Source: an uncultured Bacteroidota bacterium | GTDB taxonomy: Bacteria; Bacteroidota; Bacteroidia; Chitinophagales; Saprospiraceae | Direction: 5' to 3' | DNA: 64,000 nt | Assembly: GCA_937872515.1 (NCBI GenBank) | Contig: CALMSX010000083.1 | Span: 124,001 to 188,000 of the forward strand | Shown here: positions 40,439 through 49,677 of the stretch, in pieces | Numbering within the stretch: position 1 is the first letter of the stretch | Layout of the letters: each line of letters begins with the position of its first letter | Notes under the pieces: model-generated | Told to the model about the DNA's origin: nothing | Seen by the model: the letters and a program-made list of their open reading frames with translations, nothing else | The model's database searches: none | Made by a program: the position numbers and the translations under genes

Positions 40439-43400
40439 TTATTTTACAACAATTACAGATCCTTCTGAGTTACCTCTGAATTCAGGGGCATACAGACACT
40501 CTATGCTTGCAAGGGCGCCGCTGTAAGCCCCTCGATGCACCACCCTTTGTCTGGATTCAAATACATGATCTCCTTTTGCCAGCCGGTCAATAAAATAGTG
40601 GGTAGCGCCATCTGTCACATTTTCATAATACCCCAAACCTCCTTTCCAATTGTAACTGCTTAGGGCACGGAAGGGTTCAAGGCCACTTCCCCTAAGGTCA
40701 CTCAAGTGCACAAACTCAAGATCTCTGTCTGAATGCACCACGAGTCTGGAAACCAAAATATCGCCAGGTGTCAAAATTACCTCTGTGGATAAAGGAGTGA
40801 GCCTGATGGTACTTCCTACCCTATCCTCTCTGAAGAGCTTTTTACTGATGGTCAAAGAGGCATTTTGTGATTGCACAACTTCTTTAATGGGACTCAAATA
40901 CTGATAATAAACTGCCCCAAAGGCCACACTGGTGCCATTATTGGCCATTTCTATTTTACCCAGTTCAGGTTGTATTTCCTTCCCTGACCATTCCTGTATA
41001 AAATAACTGGAGCCTGCAGATATTTGACCGCTAATTGGCAATCGAACACCTCCTGCGTGTACACTTACGCCATCTGCATCCGTAAAATTGACCTGCCTTG
41101 GACCTTTTTGCAATAGCAGTGCAGAAATGGCATCAGCGGTTGCTCTGGTTGAAGACCAGTGGTGTGTTTTTTTGTGCGACAAAAGCCAGATTTTCATTTC
41201 TTCCAACTTTCCATTGTCAGCACCTGATTCGTATAAAAATTCCATGATGGCAGCATGGCTTTCAACCGGCATTTCCTGCCATCTCAAACCGGTGCCGGCA
41301 TTCCAATACATTCCTGTACTGGTTTGGGTTTTGGCTTTTTCCAACAAAGCAGCAGCGGTCGTTTTCCATGCTTGTCCCTTGAAACGTAAGTCATAGCTGG
41401 CCAACATCACCTGACCCATCAGACTGTATTGCTGGATGGCTTTTAAAGCCTGTTCTGAATAATACAAGTAAGCCGGTTTTATATTTGCCTCGATAGGAAG
41501 ATTTCTATAAAACGATCTTGCATACAAGTGGCAGATGATCTCTTCTGAAGGAATGTAGTTCTTTAACTTCGCAGCATCATTACCGGTCTCTTTTAACAAT
41601 CGATTGTATTCATTGAAGAGGTAATTATCCAAAAACTGGTTGGTGGGTACCATCCATTCATTTATCGAAGGCAACACGTTAAAGGCATTGGCTTTTCCAA
41701 GGCTAATGGCAACCCTGCACGTAGTATAATGATTGAAAGCACCTCCTTTAAACCAGCCAAAAGAACCATCAACCAATCTTTGTTCCATCAATTTGTCTTT
41801 CCACTTTAATGCCTCATTGTATTGCAGGTTAGGATTCAATATTTGAATGAGTTGTTTTGCCTGTTCTTTTTCCTTGTTGGCAACACCTACCCATGGACTT
41901 TGTTCCAATTGTATGTTTTTCCATGTGGCATTGGTTTCCAAAGTGCTGGATCCATCTTTTGTCTGAGCTGCCCATTTTTCCAAAACCTCATCCAGCTGGG
42001 GATAAAGGTTTCTGACAGCCATGGCCAGTGCAGTGACATATAGCCTATCTGCATTGTCAATAGCGTTATCATAGCCGTTTTGAACTACATACGGCATCGC
42101 CTGCAAAGCATACCAGGCAGGATGACTTGTCATTTCAATGCCATATTTCAGGGCTTTGGTCTTTTGCAGGAAGTCTTGGTGTAATTGCGGTATATCCACC
42201 TTTTTCTTTTCACCCGGTCTGATGATCAAAGGCTGACTTTCTGTGATAACCACTTCATTTGACAGCAACGGAAGGATTCCTATTTCAGCATCTCCTTTCT
42301 TCCCTGATATTACAGAAATCGTATATTCTAATAAGGAAGCATCTCCTAATGGAATCTCCAAGGGCCATGAAACAGTTGCGCTGCCTCCGTTTTCGAGGTG
42401 AACAGCAGCAGGATTTTGCTGTACCCAATTCTCACGACTTTCACCATTTAGTGCGTCTTTAAGAGCAAGGCTGACAAAAGCCTCTCCTGGAGCTCCACTT
42501 TGATTGGCAATAGTTGCCGTGATTACTATTTTATCTCCGAGTCGCACCAGCCTTGGCAAGTTAGGCAAAATCATCCAATCTTTTGAAGTAACCAATTGTT
42601 GATCACTTACTGCAGTGGCCAGTGCCTTGGTATGGGCAAAAACCTTTAAGTGCCATGAAGTCAGTGCTTCGTTCATGGTAAAATCAAACGACAAATTTCC
42701 CTGATCATCAGTTGTGAGGTGGGGATAAAAAAAGACCAACTCATTTAGATTGGTTCTGGGTGTGGGTTTAACCTGTCTTTCTTCCTCTGCTTCTGCAGCA
42801 ACATTTTCTTCGCGGGCAGATTTCATTTTTCCACCATCTCTGCTTTCCGGCACAGGAGCTGCATCTGCCATTGCCGCAGTGCTGAATGCAAAATGTCCAT
42901 AATTTCTATAAAATAGGACGCTGAAAGCATTGTTGTATCCTTCGTACAAATGCGGAACTTGTCCCCAATCTGGTATTTCTTCTGTTAGGAGTGCGTTCCA
43001 TTCCGGATTGATATGCTGATTGTATTGAATACCAAAACCCGGAACTTCCCAGAATAAATAGCCATAATTATTTTGGAAAAACTGAGATGGCCAATTGTCT
43101 TTTTGCAAGGCATCTAATGAAGCATCATAAAGAGTGGCCATCACTTCTGCAGCCCAGTCTTTAGCCTTTGCACCTGAAATTTGTAATTTTATCGACTCTT
43201 TTGCTCCAGGTTCAGTTTTATTGCGAACGGTTATCCATTTCACGTCCAGTTCTTTTTCAGACCAGGGTACATCGATGGTTATTTCTTCTGAATAAAATCG
43301 GTTGTTTTTAACGTAAATATAATTTAGCTGGAGTCCCCCCTTGTCTTCACCTGTAATATTATAGGTGAAAAGGGTGTTTTTCTTAACAGTCATCCACTGT

Positions 43401-46285
43401 TGCTTGATTTTTTTGTTCCCTCTCAGCAAGGTTAAAAATACCATTTGGTCTCCTTCTACCGCACCAAAATTTACTGCCAATGTTTCACCTGCTTCGAAAC
43501 TTTTTTGATTTACGACATGCTGTACATGTTTCAAAAGCGGCCATTTTTTAGCCTTATAATCTGTAACTACTACAACTTCTTTAACTGCGGTATTTCCTTT
43601 GACCTCAAATTCCATGAGGTAGACTCCTGCCGGTAAAAATGAAAAGTCGAACTGAGTTAAAGAAGAGAATGATTTGGAGGCTACTTTTGTGTCAAGGGTC
43701 CAATTCCAGAAAGGCTCTGGTAAGGTAGTTTGTTTTAGGGATGGTTGAAAAGAAGGGTTATTACTCCAGTAGGGTGTGTTCTCAATGTGCTGTGGGCCTT
43801 TTAAAGAGAACACATTCACCATCACCTGCTGATCCAATTTCAGACCTGCCTGATTGGAAACAGTTACATTGGCGAGCATTTTTGCTGACCTATCCACCCG
43901 GGTGTTCAAATCCAGTTGGATGATAAATGGTTCTTTTTGAAGCATTAAATCCTGGGTCAAACTTTGTGTTTCTCCATCTGCGGCCAATACATCAATGATG
44001 ATTTGAAAATGATAGATGGGATGATAATTTTGACCTTTTGTAGATTCTGCATTGAAATCAAAAACAAACCTACCATCTATGGATGTAGTAGTACTACCCT
44101 GCGCAATGATGGTTTCCTGGGTATTAAAATTTTGGGGAATCCATCGGTAACAATAAGGGATCAGCTCTCTTCTTTTGATTTGGTATTTCACTGTGGCGTT
44201 CTGGAGGGCAAGTCCTGAATAAAATTTACTTACACCCTTGATTTCGATAGTCTGATCCAACGCAGGCTGGCCTTGAATGGAATCTAACAAAACTTCAAAA
44301 CGAGGTCTTTTGTATTCTTCTACTCTTACTGCCTTGCTATAATCACCGCATATCAACTGATAATATCCATTGAGTCTACCCGATGGAATATCTATAGACC
44401 CCGAGGCAGATCCCCATTCATTTGTTTTTATTTTTATCGCCTTTACCAACTGGCCATTGACATCATTGAGTTTAACTTCAAGCTCTTTTTCAGGTACGAT
44501 TGAGGGTACATTGTTTTGCGTTACGCCTAAATGAAGGACTTTAAAATGGAGGGTTTGACCGGGTCTGTAAATCGGCCTGTCTGTATAAATTTCAGACCTG
44601 AAATAATCAGGTGCGTCATTTTGTTGTCCATAGCTGTAGTGGGTAAGTTCAGCATCAAAAACGTCTTTCCCTTTTTTCAACACTACACCCAGATTTTGAA
44701 CGCCCGCAGGTTTTTTGATTTTACCTTCTTTATCAGAGGTGGCAGTACTGACAGGCTTGCGCAGGTTGCCATTGGGGTAATTGTATTCGAGATTGTAAAA
44801 TTCGGCATTAACCCCCCTTTCAGGCTTACCACTTTTGCGGTTTACCGCAATAATAAAGTCGGTTGAGCTGCCATTGGGATGCAGATACGCAAGGTTGGTA
44901 ACCTGAAACAATGAAACAGAGAAGGCTTTACTATAATCAGGCGAATCGGATGCAAGTAACAAGTACTTTCCTTTTTTTAAGGAAGGCAGCTTTCCCTCAG
45001 CCAATGATTCAAGGTGATCTCCTTTTAGAGTTAAGTTGACTGTTGTGTTATAAATACTTTTTTCATTTTTCAGTTGATCTTTCCAGCTGGCAATTTCAAA
45101 CGCTTCCTGGTTCATCTTATAATAGGAAGGTAAGTTGATCACCTTTAAATAAATTTTATCCAGGTTTCTCGATGTAAGCTGATAAGGAATAGATTGTTTT
45201 TCTGCAGCTGTACTTTCTATCATCACAGAGAGTGAAGGTTGGTTGATCTCTGCAAGATAGTTTTTACAAATCTTACCCCCAATGCTTTCCGGGTACAATG
45301 CTATTCCCTGATTGCAATAGTTTGAGGCCTTTATGTATCTATTGCTGTCGATCGTTTCGAGGCTCATGGCAGCAAGTTCGGCATAAAACATACTAACGTA
45401 GGGTTGTTTTCTAAAAGTTGTACACCCTGATAGCAAGGCATTCTCCAACCCTGTTTTCTGGTCCTTGGTTACCATTAATTGCCGGGCCAGCTTCAAACGT
45501 TCCAGGTCAAAATAGGCTGCAGATTCCATATAAGCTTTTTCTTCGTTGATTTTCTGTAGTTGAAAGAACAACTCTATCAGCTTATGTTCATTCGTATGAC
45601 CAGAGTAGGTAGAATTATTGATGGCAAATTCTCTGTAGCTGGATCCAATGATGGAGATAGATCTCTCATCAGCAGATTCCAAAAACCTGGGGCCAAACAT
45701 ATCGATTGATTGCTTGAACAAAATATGTAAGATGGTAGGAAATCTGTATTCAGATTCTGGTTGGTCTGTACCAGTCACAATGGTTTTAAAACCTGTAAGA
45801 GGATAATTGGCTAAATTAAGATTGGAAGTTGATTGCTTGAGGTGTTCATCAACCATAGCTGAAAGAGAAGTCAGCGAGATGGATTTCAGCCTGGTATCAT
45901 CTGAATCAGTTCTGGATGAAATTTCATACCTATTTTCCTGGAGATACTTGTTTAAAAAGATGGCATAATAGGCGTGGATTATTTCCTTGAAGGGTGAACT
46001 TGATTTGGTTAAAGCAAGCTCAAAAAGATCTTGAACCCGCAGGGCCACATCTTCACCGTATATAAACTCCAGGGACGCCAAAAATACCAGGGCACGTGTA
46101 TATTGCGGTGCATTGTTTTCCTTTTCAGCTTTGTCAAATATTTCTTTGGTTTTGTCCAAAGCTGTTTGGCTGAGACCTTCTTCAAGGGCAGTATCAACTT
46201 CTTTCCAGGCAACATTGTAATCAAAAGATTGGGCTTGGACAGAACTTAAAACAATAGTAGCCAGCATAAAACACATCATTTTCAT
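40439..46285 (-). CDS. Giant alpha-2-macroglobulin-like protein without thioester
   Basis: This 1,948-aa protein has a signal peptide (cleaved near VQAQ, not a lipobox), an N-terminal helical region (about 20-330), then macroglobulin-type domains including MG2 (YTDRPIYRPGQTLHFK, about 570), an ANATO/bait-like variable stretch, an A2M domain (LTTDDQGNLSFDFTMNEALTSWHLKVFAHT, about 1190), and a TED-like helical domain (about 1390-1700). The usual CxEQ thioester is replaced: PYVVQNGYDNAIDNADRLY (about residues 1398-1416). A large envelope-associated protease inhibitor or scaffold is likely. No penicillin-binding protein gene, a frequent partner, is next to it. It is one of the two largest genes here. 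Confidence 0.88.
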   Translation of the reverse strand: MKMMCFMLATIVLSSVQAQSFDYNVAWKEVDTALEEGLSQTALDKTKEIFDKAEKENNAPQYTRALVFLASLEFIYGEDVALRVQDLFELALTKSSSPFKEIIHAYYAIFLNKYLQENRYEISSRTDSDDTRLKSISLTSLSAMVDEHLKQSTSNLNLANYPLTGFKTIVTGTDQPESEYRFPTILHILFKQSIDMFGPRFLESADERSISIIGSSYREFAINNSTYSGHTNEHKLIELFFQLQKINEEKAYMESAAYFDLERLKLARQLMVTKDQKTGLENALLSGCTTFRKQPYVSMFYAELAAMSLETIDSNRYIKASNYCNQGIALYPESIGGKICKNYLAEINQPSLSVMIESTAAEKQSIPYQLTSRNLDKIYLKVINLPSYYKMNQEAFEIASWKDQLKNEKSIYNTTVNLTLKGDHLESLAEGKLPSLKKGKYLLLASDSPDYSKAFSVSLFQVTNLAYLHPNGSSTDFIIAVNRKSGKPERGVNAEFYNLEYNYPNGNLRKPVSTATSDKEGKIKKPAGVQNLGVVLKKGKDVFDAELTHYSYGQQNDAPDYFRSEIYTDRPIYRPGQTLHFKVLHLGVTQNNVPSIVPEKELEVKLNDVNGQLVKAIKIKTNEWGSASGSIDIPSGRLNGYYQLICGDYSKAVRVEEYKRPRFEVLLDSIQGQPALDQTIEIKGVSKFYSGLALQNATVKYQIKRRELIPYCYRWIPQNFNTQETIIAQGSTTTSIDGRFVFDFNAESTKGQNYHPIYHFQIIIDVLAADGETQSLTQDLMLQKEPFIIQLDLNTRVDRSAKMLANVTVSNQAGLKLDQQVMVNVFSLKGPQHIENTPYWSNNPSFQPSLKQTTLPEPFWNWTLDTKVASKSFSSLTQFDFSFLPAGVYLMEFEVKGNTAVKEVVVVTDYKAKKWPLLKHVQHVVNQKSFEAGETLAVNFGAVEGDQMVFLTLLRGNKKIKQQWMTVKKNTLFTYNITGEDKGGLQLNYIYVKNNRFYSEEITIDVPWSEKELDVKWITVRNKTEPGAKESIKLQISGAKAKDWAAEVMATLYDASLDALQKDNWPSQFFQNNYGYLFWEVPGFGIQYNQHINPEWNALLTEEIPDWGQVPHLYEGYNNAFSVLFYRNYGHFAFSTAAMADAAPVPESRDGGKMKSAREENVAAEAEEERQVKPTPRTNLNELVFFYPHLTTDDQGNLSFDFTMNEALTSWHLKVFAHTKALATAVSDQQLVTSKDWMILPNLPRLVRLGDKIVITATIANQSGAPGEAFVSLALKDALNGESRENWVQQNPAAVHLENGGSATVSWPLEIPLGDASLLEYTISVISGKKGDAEIGILPLLSNEVVITESQPLIIRPGEKKKVDIPQLHQDFLQKTKALKYGIEMTSHPAWYALQAMPYVVQNGYDNAIDNADRLYVTALAMAVRNLYPQLDEVLEKWAAQTKDGSSTLETNATWKNIQLEQSPWVGVANKEKEQAKQLIQILNPNLQYNEALKWKDKLMEQRLVDGSFGWFKGGAFNHYTTCRVAISLGKANAFNVLPSINEWMVPTNQFLDNYLFNEYNRLLKETGNDAAKLKNYIPSEEIICHLYARSFYRNLPIEANIKPAYLYYSEQALKAIQQYSLMGQVMLASYDLRFKGQAWKTTAAALLEKAKTQTSTGMYWNAGTGLRWQEMPVESHAAIMEFLYESGADNGKLEEMKIWLLSHKKTHHWSSTRATADAISALLLQKGPRQVNFTDADGVSVHAGGVRLPISGQISAGSSYFIQEWSGKEIQPELGKIEMANNGTSVAFGAVYYQYLSPIKEVVQSQNASLTISKKLFREDRVGSTIRLTPLSTEVILTPGDILVSRLVVHSDRDLEFVHLSDLRGSGLEPFRALSSYNWKGGLGYYENVTDGATHYFIDRLAKGDHVFESRQRVVHRGAYSGALASIECLYAPEFRGNSEGSVIVVK

Positions 46286-46382
46286 ATTAAGGACATTTAA
46301 GATCTAAATTTCAGTTAAAATTCACATTAGAGATGCCAAATGTCATAAAAATGATGTTAATGAAACCATAATTTATAAATAA

Positions 46383-46416
46383 AAAAAAGCCCCTTCATGG
46401 AAGAAGAGGCTTTTTT
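46383..46416 (-). terminator. Rho-independent terminator of the peroxiredoxin gene
   Basis: Stem GCC/GGC with an inner CTTC/GAAG and an interior loop, flanked by A and T runs. On the minus strand it ends in a long T tract, 10 bases after the peroxiredoxin stop. Confidence 0.65.
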
Positions 46417-46425
46417 CAATGACAA

Positions 46426-47082
46426 TTAAGCTTCAATCATTTTTTTCGCCAGATAAAAGTCAACTTTTTCACAACTGGTATCTGCGATTCTTTCCTCCAT
46501 AGCTGCCAATGTTTTGGGGGGTGGTATGATTACTTTTTCGCCTTTTTTCCAGTTAAGCGGCAGAGCCACTTTGTGTTCTTCGGCAAATTGAAGCGCTTCC
46601 AAGGCCCTGATGATTTCATCCATGTTTCTACCTACATTCATAGGATAATACATGATTAGGCGGATTTTCATTTTTGGATCTATAAAAAACACAGCTCTAA
46701 CCGCAGCTGTTTCACTTTCGTTGGGCTGAAGCATGCCGTAAAGCTTGCTTACTTTCATGTCAATGTCAGCAATTATTGGAAAACTGAGATAAATGCCCAT
46801 TTTTTCTCTCACATTGTTGACCCAGGCCAGATGAGAGTGAATGCTGTCAATGCTCAGGCCCAAAAGCAGCGTATCCAATTTTTCAAAAACTTCTTTCTTT
46901 TGAGCAAAACCACTCATTTCTGTCGTGCAAACCGGAGTAAAGTCGGCCGGATGTGAAAACAAAAGGGTCCATTTGCCTTTGGCAAATTCACTAAATTTAA
47001 TTCTGCCGGTTGTGGTAATGGCTTCAAAGTCTGGAGCCTGATCACCAATCCGGGGCATCATTTGGATTTCTTCTTGTAGCAT
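46426..47082 (-). CDS. Peroxiredoxin, Prx6-like (1-Cys type)
   Basis: This 218-aa protein has the peroxidatic motif PADFTPVCTTEM (Cys52) and the Prx6 C-terminal extension (about 150-218, RNMDEIIRALEALQF). A second Cys (near 207) sits in the tail; whether it acts as a resolving residue is unclear. It reduces H2O2 and alkyl hydroperoxides in the cytosol. The N-terminus could also begin at Met8 or Met9. It has its own promoter box and terminator, so it is a single-gene unit. Confidence 0.92.
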   Translation of the reverse strand: MLQEEIQMMPRIGDQAPDFEAITTTGRIKFSEFAKGKWTLLFSHPADFTPVCTTEMSGFAQKKEVFEKLDTLLLGLSIDSIHSHLAWVNNVREKMGIYLSFPIIADIDMKVSKLYGMLQPNESETAAVRAVFFIDPKMKIRLIMYYPMNVGRNMDEIIRALEALQFAEEHKVALPLNWKKGEKVIIPPPKTLAAMEERIADTSCEKVDFYLAKKMIEA

Positions 47083-47099
47083 AATTTTGTTATTTTATG

Positions 47100-47107
47100 C
47101 AAAGTTA
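47100..47107 (-). promoter_or_regulatory. Promoter -7 box of the peroxiredoxin gene
   Basis: TAACTTTG on the minus strand followed by C, 17 bases before the ATG at 47082. No -33 match. Confidence 0.5.
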
Positions 47108-47171
47108 CAGTCCATAAATTCCGACAGTGGGTGACCTTAGTTACCTTCAGCCATGAGCAAAGGTGGTTGGC

Positions 47172-48158
47172 TTACTTTTGTCTTGAAATCACATATTCCA
47201 CAAGCTCCTGCAGGTGGATATTGGCTTCGTTCTGAGGCAGAGTTTGGATCATTTCAAGTGCCTTTTCCTTGTATTCGTTCATTTTCTGGATGGTAAATGG
47301 GATTCCTTCAGAAGCTTTTACAAAATCGATGACTTCCCTAACCTTTTGCTCGTCTTTACTTTGATTTTTGATAATATAAATGATCCGTCGACGATCCCAG
47401 AAAGAAGCATTATTGAGGGCGTAAATGAGGGGTAAGGTCATCTTTTTTTCTTTGATGTCGATGCCCAGCGGTTTTCCAACATTTTCATCTCCGTAATCAA
47501 AAAGATCGTCCTTAATCTGAAAGCACATACCTATATTCTCGCCTACCTGCCTCATAAATTCTATGCGCTCAGGGTCTTCGACGGTTGATGAGGCACCCAG
47601 ACTGCACGATGCAGCAATAAGAGAGGCGGTTTTTTTTCTTATGATGTCAAAATAAATATCTTCTTTGATATCCAGTCTTCTCGCCTTTTCCAATTGCAAT
47701 AATTCCCCTTCAGCCATTGCTTTCACTGCTTTAGATACGATGTGCAGCATTTTGTATTGTCCCGTATCAAGGGCGATGTGCATGCCCTGGGAAAAAAGAT
47801 AATCTCCTACGAGAACAGCAACTTTGTTTTTCCAAAGTGCATTGATCGAAAAAAAACCCCTTCTTTGGTATGACTCGTCAACCACGTCGTCGTGTACAAG
47901 GGTGGCAGTGTGGAGCAATTCGACCATAGATGCCGCAGTAAAGGTATCGGGATTGGTGGGGCCAAAAATCCGGGCACTTAAAAAGACAAACATGGGTCGC
48001 ATCTGTTTGCCTTTGCTCTTTATAATGTAGTGAGTTATTTTATCGAGCAAAGGAATTTTGCTCTTCATCGCCTCCTTAAAATGGCTTTCATATTGTTTTA
48101 ACTCTGGCGCGAGGAACTCTTTGATTTTATCTGCAGGAGAGGGCATGGAAACAAGCAA
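47172..48158 (-). CDS. Polyprenyl diphosphate synthase
   Basis: This 328-aa protein has the two Asp-rich motifs of trans-prenyltransferases: HDDVVDES (about 91-98) and KDDLFDYGD (about 219-227). It probably makes the long isoprenoid diphosphate used for menaquinone side chains; chain length cannot be fixed from sequence here. The first Met is at 48158 and a second at 48146. It follows the START-domain gene by 30 bases but has its own TACCTTTG box. Confidence 0.88.
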   Translation of the reverse strand: MLVSMPSPADKIKEFLAPELKQYESHFKEAMKSKIPLLDKITHYIIKSKGKQMRPMFVFLSARIFGPTNPDTFTAASMVELLHTATLVHDDVVDESYQRRGFFSINALWKNKVAVLVGDYLFSQGMHIALDTGQYKMLHIVSKAVKAMAEGELLQLEKARRLDIKEDIYFDIIRKKTASLIAASCSLGASSTVEDPERIEFMRQVGENIGMCFQIKDDLFDYGDENVGKPLGIDIKEKKMTLPLIYALNNASFWDRRRIIYIIKNQSKDEQKVREVIDFVKASEGIPFTIQKMNEYKEKALEMIQTLPQNEANIHLQELVEYVISRQK

Positions 48159-48176
48159 TTACATAGTAATGGGCAG

Positions 48177-48184
48177 CAAAGGTA
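48177..48184 (-). promoter_or_regulatory. Promoter -7 box of the polyprenyl synthase gene
   Basis: TACCTTTG on the minus strand followed by C, 18 bases before the ATG at 48158 and 4 bases past the stop of the upstream gene. Confidence 0.45.
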
Positions 48185-48188
48185 ACAA

Positions 48189-48569
48189 TTAGCCGCCACA
48201 CTCTTGTCTAAGAGCGGTTATTTGTTGGGTCCACAAATCTTTGGTTGATTTTTCATCACCCTGATCGCAAAAATCGGTTACTTCCAGGATCGTTTCCAGG
48301 GTAACATCAGACTTATACATTCTGAATTCAAAATATTCGGATTCGTCGTCTGCATCCAGCCATTTAAATCTTACACGTTCATCTTCAATGTCATCAACCA
48401 TTTCGGCATCTTCAAAACTGCCATTCCAACTAAATGAAAATAAATCTTCGTTGATCTCAACGCCATCACAAAACCAGCGAACCAGGCAGGCTGGTGTGGT
48501 AATAAAAGTGTACAATAAGGTTGGGGATGCCTTAAAGATAAATTCTAAATCTAATTTTACTCTTTTCAT
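48189..48569 (-). CDS. START-like domain protein
   Basis: This 126-aa protein is full of the AHSA1/SRPBCC-type pattern: LDLEFIFKASPTLLYTFITTPACLVRWFCDGV, FSWNGSFEDAEMVD and RVRFKWLDADDE. It is a single small START-like domain, common in Bacteroidota and without an agreed function; the fold usually encloses a hydrophobic ligand. It sits 30 bases before the polyprenyl synthase gene on the same strand, which suggests but does not prove a lipid link. Confidence 0.72.
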   Translation of the reverse strand: MKRVKLDLEFIFKASPTLLYTFITTPACLVRWFCDGVEINEDLFSFSWNGSFEDAEMVDDIEDERVRFKWLDADDESEYFEFRMYKSDVTLETILEVTDFCDQGDEKSTKDLWTQQITALRQECGG

Positions 48570-48759
48570 CTTTCTAAATCAAAAATTAAGGGCCGAAAGC
48601 GCAATGATAGGATATATAACGGCTAAATAAAAATTTTTTTTAATATTCATGCCTATTTTGAACTTTTTTTATGAAAAAATTATTGTTTTCCTCGCAGGTC
48701 ACAGATGGATGAGTTGGGGTAAATGCACATTTTGATTCTATGAAATCCCAAAAATTCCT

Positions 48760-48767
48760 TACTTTTG
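48760..48767 (+). promoter_or_regulatory. Promoter -7 box of the primary sigma factor gene
   Basis: TACTTTTG followed by C, 35 bases before the ATG at 48803. A TTTG (48731-48734) lies 25 bases upstream, slightly beyond the usual spacing. Confidence 0.5.
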
Positions 48768-48802
48768 CGGCCTTTTAACACAGTTCAGAACAGATTTTTA
48801 GA

Positions 48803-49672
48803 ATGAGGCAATTAAAAATCACCAAATCCATTACCAACAGAGAGAGTCAGTCTCTTGAAAAATATCTACAGGAAATAGGCAAAGTTGACCTATTAACCCC
48901 TGAAGAGGAGGTGGATTTGGCCAAAAAGATAAAAGAAGGTGACCAGGAAGCACTTGAGAGGCTAACAAAAGCAAATTTGAGGTTTGTGGTTTCTGTTGCC
49001 AAACAATACCAAAATCAAGGTTTGTCGTTGTCTGATTTGATCAATGAAGGAAACCTGGGTTTGATTAAAGCGGCTCAACGTTTTGATGAAACCAGGGGTT
49101 TTAAGTTCATCTCCTATGCCGTTTGGTGGATTCGACAATCCATTCTGCAGGCATTGGCAGAACAGTCAAGGATTGTCCGTCTACCCCTTAACAAGGTAGG
49201 TTCACTCAATAAAATCAACCGTGCTTTTTCTGAATTGGAGCAGGAATTTGAAAGAGAACCCACTGCTGAGGAATTGGCAGAACTGCTAGACATACCTTCA
49301 GAAGAAGTTGAGACCACTCTTGGTGTGGCAGCTCGACACGTATCCATGGATGCACCATTTGCCGAAGGAGAAGACAACTCTCTGTTAGATGTATTGGAAA
49401 ACAATAGTTCTCCTGATACAGATGCAGGACTGGAATATGTTGAATCCCTGAGAACAGAAATTGAAAGGTCGCTCTCGACCCTGACTGACAGGCAATATGA
49501 TGTAATTAAGCTTTATTTTGGAATCGGAATTGAGCATCCTATGTCATTGGAAGATATTGGTGATAAATTTGGATTAACCCGTGAAAGGGTACGTCAAATC
49601 AAAGACAAGGCCATAAACAAGTTGCGTTCAACCAGTAAGAGCAAGTTGTTGAAAAATTACTTAGGTAGTTAA
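48803..49672 (+). CDS. rpoD: Primary (housekeeping) sigma factor RpoD/SigA
   Basis: This 289-aa protein begins with [27 protein letters not shown], the Bacteroidota SigA N-terminus, and lacks the large region 1.1 of E. coli. Regions 1.2 to 4 are intact: [45 protein letters not shown] (region 2.4), [12 protein letters not shown], and [28 protein letters not shown] (4.2 HTH). It is the sigma that would read the TAnnTTTG promoters found throughout the window. It is followed by a terminator that lies inside the next gene. Confidence 0.96.
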   Translation: MRQLKITKSITNRESQSLEKYLQEIGKVDLLTPEEEVDLAKKIKEGDQEALERLTKANLRFVVSVAKQYQNQGLSLSDLINEGNLGLIKAAQRFDETRGFKFISYAVWWIRQSILQALAEQSRIVRLPLNKVGSLNKINRAFSELEQEFEREPTAEELAELLDIPSEEVETTLGVAARHVSMDAPFAEGEDNSLLDVLENNSSPDTDAGLEYVESLRTEIERSLSTLTDRQYDVIKLYFGIGIEHPMSLEDIGDKFGLTRERVRQIKDKAINKLRSTSKSKLLKNYLGS

Positions 49673-49677
49673 TACCT

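Noticed and set aside
48671-48712. 13-codon leader-peptide-like frame (MKKLLFSSQVTDG)
   Set aside because: It lies upstream of the sigma-factor promoter box, has no attenuator structure after it, and AT-rich gaps give such frames by chance.
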